Below the pieces are notes generated by a model. That model did not search any database, was not told the origin of the DNA, and was given only the letters and a program-made list of their open reading frames with translations. From Arion vulgaris (Eukaryota; Mollusca; Gastropoda; Stylommatophora; Arionidae), in assembly GCA_020796225.1 (NCBI GenBank), contig CM036758.1, positions 61,715,274 to 61,779,273 of the forward strand: DNA of 64,000 nt. The letters run 5' to 3'. The stretch's first letter is position 1. Each line of letters opens with the position of its first letter. A program made the translations under genes and the position numbers. Below, piece after piece: positions 58,740 to 64,000 of the stretch.

Positions 58740-61700
58740 CGGTGGCCCAAACCAGGTGGGGGAAACCCGATGGGTTGCACATAAAAAAACCCCCGTCTGC
58801 CTGGGGGCATGAAAAGCCCGGATCCGGCTGATTCCCGGGATGGGGCCCCCGTTGGCTCAAGGGTTTAAAAAGGGGGGATACAGCAGAGCGGGTTGGCCCC
58901 ACAGACGGCGAGGAAATTTTAGAAACCCCTGGTCATCCCCCTTCCGGACTATCTCCGGTCTTTCTTGAGCTTTCCCCGGGAAACAGATAGTCCGGGACGA
59001 GAAGGGGGGTTGAGAAAAAAGGCAACCCCTCATTTATAATACAAATACAGCGCAAGCTACGGTTTCAAAACAACTACATACAACACAAATCACAAAAACA
59101 TGAAGAACACGCTTAAAGCCCCCCACCAAAGGCGCGGGGAAAGGGGAAACTTTAGATAACAACGGGGAAAAACCTGAGAGACGGATCAAAAAATTTTTAG
59201 AGAACTGGCAAATATCTGGGGTATAGCTGTTTGAGGACCCGATCCCGACGAAAAATCAGCTGTCAAGGTTTGGGGGAGGTTACACTTTCTTTTTGGGGTG
59301 GAAAAGGGAAAAAGAACGTCGGGGAAACTGGTGTAGGGTTTTCGCAAAACTCATCTTTTTGTGGCCTCACCAGACTTTGGGGGTCCCGGGCAGAGTGATG
59401 ACTCTTTAATCTCACTAGGAGAAAAAAAGTGCCACTTTACAAACGTCTACGCCCCGACAATGACAAATCCAAACGAAATCAAGGGTGGTTTCTAGAGGAC
59501 CTTTACTCCCGCCATCTCAGGGGCCCAAGGTCTGAAACCCATCTTTTTGGGGGCTCAATGCCCGAGTAAAAGGGCAGACCATCAATCCGGGGTGGAGTAT
59601 TGGAGGTTTTCGTGGGAAAATGCAATAATTTGGGGTTCAATCAATTTTGTGCCCCCGACCTAAAAATTAAAACTCCTTTTTTTGTTTACCAACCCAAACA
59701 AAAAGTCCGGGTTCATCCCGTTCCAAACAATGGACCCATTGACTACGCATCAAGGAAAAAGACAGACGTGACGTCAGAGGCCAAAGGCTATGTGCGGGAA
59801 AAATGGGTTTGGGCCGATCATAAGATCGTGTCAAAGCTCCCCCCCGCATCAAGCCCCGGGAAAAAGTCACCAGGGGCGCAAACCAACAAAAAAAACTCAG
59901 TCTCCAAAACAAAAATCCCCCCTACCGAAAGTTTTAATAAAAACCTGGAGACAAATTGAAGGGGCCCCCAATTTGTCAAAAACCCCTGGACATTGGCAAA
60001 ATTTTAGGGAAAACCTTCCTATCTTCCCCGAGCCTAGGGGCCCCTCTAAAAAAAGTAAAACTGGTTTTACAAAAAAACGAAAAAATCAAGCCCCCTTTTT
60101 CTCCGAAACATGAGACATACAGAGCCAAAAAAATGACCCATCATCCCATCCAAAAAAAAGCTTTTCCCAGAAAGTTAGAAAGGGTCAAAAAGAGAATCGG
60201 AAATTACAAGACCATGTAACAAAAAAACTGATGAAATCCAATATATGCAGACAGACATGATTTCAAACCTTTTTCGGGTGCCCCTTTTTAAAAATTTTTC
60301 GGGCCTCAAAACTCACCCCACCCCATACTCGTGGGTGGGGCAAAGGGTACTAATTGACAAGCCTCAGATCTAAATCGCTGGGGAGAAAACTTCCGGGTTC
60401 CCGTCCTCAACCATCCATCCCATATGTTATGGTCTAGAGCGATGCCCCAGGTCCCAATCAATGCGTTTTAAAAATTACCCACCTTAGCAGAAAGGCGGAA
60501 CAACAAAAGGTGTCCCCGGGGGAAAGGGACCCGGGGGCGGACTCAATACCAAAACCCAAGTTCAAGAAAGGGGGCCCCCCGTTGATGCTTTAAAAATTTA
60601 CCGAGTTTTTACATCCATTTTTCAACGAACGGGGCTACAGGAATTAAAAAGGGTGCCACTATTGTCCACCTGTACAAGGCCGGGAAAGGGAAACCCCCGG
60701 GCCTGCGATAACCACAGGGGATTTTCCCTCCTGTCTCGCTGGCAAAATACTGGCCAAATCCTCCCCAATCGATTAACCCATCACCTGGAACAGGACTTTC
60801 CCCGAGACCCAATGGGTTCAGACAGGTCGGGGAAAAACAGAATGATATTTGCTGCTCGCCAACCAGGGAAATGCCAGGGAGCACCGTAACCCTATTGGTC
60901 TTTTGTTTGACAAAAGGGTTTCGGTTTAACAGGGAGGGTCTATGGGAAAATCATGGAAAAAATTTGGGTGCCCAAGGGAAAATTTAACAAGATCCTTTAA
61001 ATTTTACGAGGGCAGATGGCCTGCTTACGAAGGGGGTGTCGGAAACCTTACCCCTTACCAACGGCGTCAAACAGGGGGTGTACTGGCCCCCCACTCTTCA
61101 GATGATGTTTGGGGCCATGCTCACGGATGTCTTTTTTGGGGAAAGGGGACGAACATGGGGTAAAAAATTAGGGAAAAGGGCAGACGAACCTATTCAATCT
61201 TTTGGAGGTTAAAAACCCCCACCAAAAGGGAAAAAAATCAACTTTCAAAACCCGTTTTTTTGCTGATGACTGTGCCCTCGCTACCAACTCTGAGGGGAAA
61301 AAAGCCAGACCCATGGGGAAAATCAATGGCCCGGGTAGGGGTTTTGGGCCCCACCATTAACACCAAAAAAAAAAGAGGTCATAATTTTTTGCCGGCCCCA
61401 GAGAAAGATTGATCCAGTCATCAACATTGCCACCCGCCCAGTCAACGAAACCCTTTTTTATTTTTGGCAGCCTCCCATCCAGATCGGAAACATAGATTCT
61501 GAGGTCCCCAAAGGGGGTATCCAAAAATTGGGTTCGGGAAGGACGTGTCACTGTGTGGGCGGAAGGGGGTGTAAGTCACAAAGCTGAAAATTTTTCAGGC
61601 CATAGTGCTTTAAAACGCTGCTGTAATTTAAACGAGACATGGACAGTGAAGAGACAGGGGAAAAAAAATTTTCCCTTTTACAAAAGCTGTCTAAAGCAGA

Positions 61701-62200
61701 ATACTAAAAATAAAACCGGGGGAAAAAACGACAGCAAGTCCCCGGGGAAAAAATCCCAAGGTCAACACCCTGTTGCAGAAAGCCCAACTGAGATGGGTCC
61801 CGGGCACGTTTTTGGGAAAGCCTGATAAACATCCCCAAAAAAGTTTATGTATGGGGTTTTAAGGGGGAGAGTTTGCTTTTGGACAGAAACGCTTTAAAAA
61901 CCCCTTTAAAATGTCTCTGAAATGCTTCGATAAGACAATGTGCGGGGAAACCCCTTTCGAAAATCGCCAAATGTGGGCTGAAAAAAAAGGAACCCGAATA
62001 CTGAGAATCATCATTGTTGAGTTTAAGAAAAACGAGAGCGCGAAAAAAAAAGAGCACACAACACGACTGTTAACCTTTATCCCCCGGGGGCCCCCGTGGT
62101 GGGGATTCTGTTCCCAGGATTGGACTCTTGGGTCACCTCCCACACCCGAGAGGTGCAACAGTAAAGTCTGAGTTGTTTCACTCCGGGTTGCGATGGACGG
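58740..62200 (+). mobile_element. RTE/L1-like LINE, nearly complete, in noisy sequence
   Basis: After a GC-rich 5' region, frames carry a GGGYTFFWGGKGKKNVGETG-like endonuclease block (about 59270), NVYAPTMTNPNEIKGG-like sequence (59440), an LG-F/P-NA stretch, NNGPIDYASRKKTDV and WADHKIVSKL (end of the endonuclease, about 59820). RT follows: CDNHRGFSLLSRWQNTGQIL (60690), a QCGFR-type stretch, RMIFAARQPGKCQ (60840), NGVKQGCVLAP-like (61060) and FADDCALATNSEG (motif C, 61255). The tail has QLRWVPGTFLGKPD, LKCFDKTMC, NRQMWAEK and ends at a Cys-His block near 62110. Blocks from end to end survive, so this may be a young element masked by base-call errors. Confidence 0.75.
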
Positions 62201-62689
62201 CTTTTTATATGTATGATATTGTCTCGTCTAAATATAACAAGCACAATAAGCTTAATAGCAGGGGTTTTCCAAAAAACCGTTTGATCGAACCTTACCGGAT
62301 TTTCTTTTCAATTTTAACGTTTGAAAAAGCCTCCCCCCTGAGTCATTTTTTTAGAAAACCCCGCTGGTTTGTTCGGACGTCGATTCAAATAGGCGATGGG
62401 TGTCAAGAAAAAGTTGGTGGTTCTAATCCAGTGTTTGTCTATTTGGTTTTTTGGGAAACCTTAATTTTTAAAATTACTCTTGGTTTGATATTTTTGTCTC
62501 TTTTGTTTTCCGGGCCAAAATTAAATTTTCACACTGCATCCAAAACCCCTGTATCTTGAAACACCTGTATCTTGAAAACCCGACCTTTTACACACAAAAA
62601 AGGCCCAAAAAATAGGATATTCAATGCCATTTTTTTGATAAAGGGAAATTTTCTTCCCCAAAATTTCTTTTATAGAACGTTGGGTGGGG

Positions 62690-63020
62690 GTTTGTGATCT
62701 TTTGTGGTGCCTTTTTTGGGGAAATTTTTAAAAAAGATTTTCGTAAGTCTGTTTTTTGATCCCGTTTTTTCCCCTCCCCTTTGTGATTTTTCCCCTTGTT
62801 TGTATGTTTAAATTTTTTTTGTGGCTCTCTTGGGAATCGATAACAGGGTTCTTTTTTAGGGGTCCCAAAACCCTTTAATTTATTGTTCTTTTTTAAATTT
62901 ATAACTGGTTTCCCATTCAGTCTTCCTTTTTTTTCTTCTTTTCTAATTTTGTTCTTTTGTCACACCCCCAGCCTTTAAAAAAAAACCCCATCTCTGTCGT
63001 TATGATTGTCCCGGGTCATT
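62690..63020 (-). mobile_element. LINE 3'-end fragment, partner of 31330-31625
   Basis: Collinear with 31330-31625 (GTCCCAAAACCCTTTAAT, CTGGTTT, CTCTGTCGTTATGATT and spacing). It is heavily distorted by homopolymer-type changes. Confidence 0.65.
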
Positions 63021-63204
63021 AGCTACTGTTTTATGGCCCTGTTTGAACTGGGCCCTAGTGATAAAGGAAACTTCACAAAAAGAAAACAAAAAATTATAAC
63101 AAAACAAATTCCTGCGGGAAAATTTAAAAAAGGGAAAAGGAGAGATAAGATAAAAAAAAAAAGACTACTAGGGGGTATTAAAACAGCAAAAACCCCTTTA
63201 TTTC

Positions 63205-63290
63205 CAGAGCCGGATTAGGCCCGCGGGGCCCAGCAAATTTTGGGGGGCCCCAAATTTTTATGATAATAAATAATAAAACAAAATTTTCAA
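63205..63290. mobile_element. Possible hAT-type terminal repeat
   Basis: CAGAGCCGGATTAGGC followed by a GGGGCCC-rich block resembles the ends of a common hAT non-autonomous family (CAGGGCCGGATTA...). No partner end is seen before the window stops. 63291-64000 has no recognised feature. Confidence 0.35.
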
Positions 63291-64000
63291 ACAAACTTTT
63301 TCTCGATTTAATGGCAAATTTAGAGAAAACAACCAATTTTCTAAGTAAAATTCATTCAATGTTTTATTAAGGGTTTAGGTTATTTAGACGATCTTGTCCC
63401 ATCCTGTTTCTTAACTCACCCTTTTTTACCTTTTAAAGTTTAAAAAAAACGTTCTCCTCGGTTTAGTAATCATTAAAGACAAATAAATTTTGTAAAACTA
63501 TTTCTACATTTGGGGAAAAAGACTCTAAAAGAATTTTTCCAAATTTTAAGTTTAAAAAAATTGAAACAAGGGGCCCATTTTTTTTTCGTTAAAAGCAGAG
63601 CCATTAGTTTTGAAGTTAACGTTTTTCCCGTTCGTCGCCCGGGTTTCTTCCCAAAACCTCTTTTGGGAAACGAAAATTTGGAGTTCTTTTCAAGATCTCT
63701 TCTGCTTTAAAAGGTTTTAACTTTTAAAAAGTTCCCCAAAAACATCAGTCAATTTTATGGTACGCTTCCATGCCCTTTTTGCTAAGGCAAAATACATTAT
63801 CAATTATGACAATAAACACCTGACTTTCAAATTTTTTTTGGGTTTTTGTTTTTCCCTTCATCGAGCGTAGAGCCACAAAATCGTCGTTTAGTTTTTTGCT
63901 TGCGTCGTGAAGTTTTTTGTATATTTTGACAGTGAGTGGATTTTGGCTTGGCCTCTATCTGAAAATGTAGGCCGCATTGTTTAATTCCCGTAACGATTCA

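Larger units (their letters stand above)
55395..64000. other. Region of poor consensus quality
   Basis: Bases here are often replaced by copies of their neighbours, giving unnatural AAAA, GGGG, CCCC and TTTT runs. Against copy A, 14440-14585 reads ACGATTGACAACATCTC where 55795-55880 reads AAGATTGAAAACATTTT. The same bias runs to the end of the window. 56005-58700 shows no recognisable gene; open frames there come from loss of stop codons in distorted sequence. Confidence 0.8.

Overview
This window is a repeat-dense stretch of an animal (metazoan) nuclear genome. The signs are GT-AG spliced exons, a C2H2 zinc-finger gene, tRNA-derived SINEs with target-site duplications, many 5'-truncated LINE copies, GIY-YIG Penelope-like retroelements, a TA-flanked DNA transposon and an endogenous adintovirus/Polinton. 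The mix suits an invertebrate, with a lophotrochozoan such as a mollusc plausible, but nothing here fixes the species. No prokaryotic operon, CRISPR array or rRNA is present.

Layout. 1-2.3 kb: LINE remnants. 2.3-14.65 kb: copy A of a segmental duplication holding a four-exon zinc-finger gene on the + strand (exons at 3955, 5354, 7464 and 11803), its introns filled with LINE 3' ends, SINEs and a Penelope-like element. 14.66-20.45 kb: one LINE (endonuclease, reverse transcriptase, RNase H) split by a TA-flanked DNA transposon (17575-19524), which is itself split by a SINE. 20.44-21.09 kb: another LINE fragment. 21.1-31.3 kb: a decayed adintovirus/Polinton with PolB, capsid, penton-like, core and protease remnants, plus a small intact-looking ORF resembling Bcl-2 family apoptosis regulators. 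31.3-43.7 kb: LINE fragments, minisatellites, a hAT-like MITE, SINEs and a fuller Penelope-like element. 43.73-56.0 kb: copy B of the duplication, with exons 1-3 intact and the zinc-finger exon shattered. 56-64 kb: a LINE in sequence with strong signs of poor consensus quality.

How the parts relate. The two zinc-finger copies share exon order, exon lengths and several old TE insertions, but each has its own later insertions with empty sites in the other copy, so the duplication is real and not recent. The viral element carries structural, replication and accessory modules, but I found no integrase or packaging ATPase, and nearly every viral gene is frameshifted. Many single-base frameshifts in copy B, and all of them after about 55.4 kb, may be sequencing errors rather than mutations.
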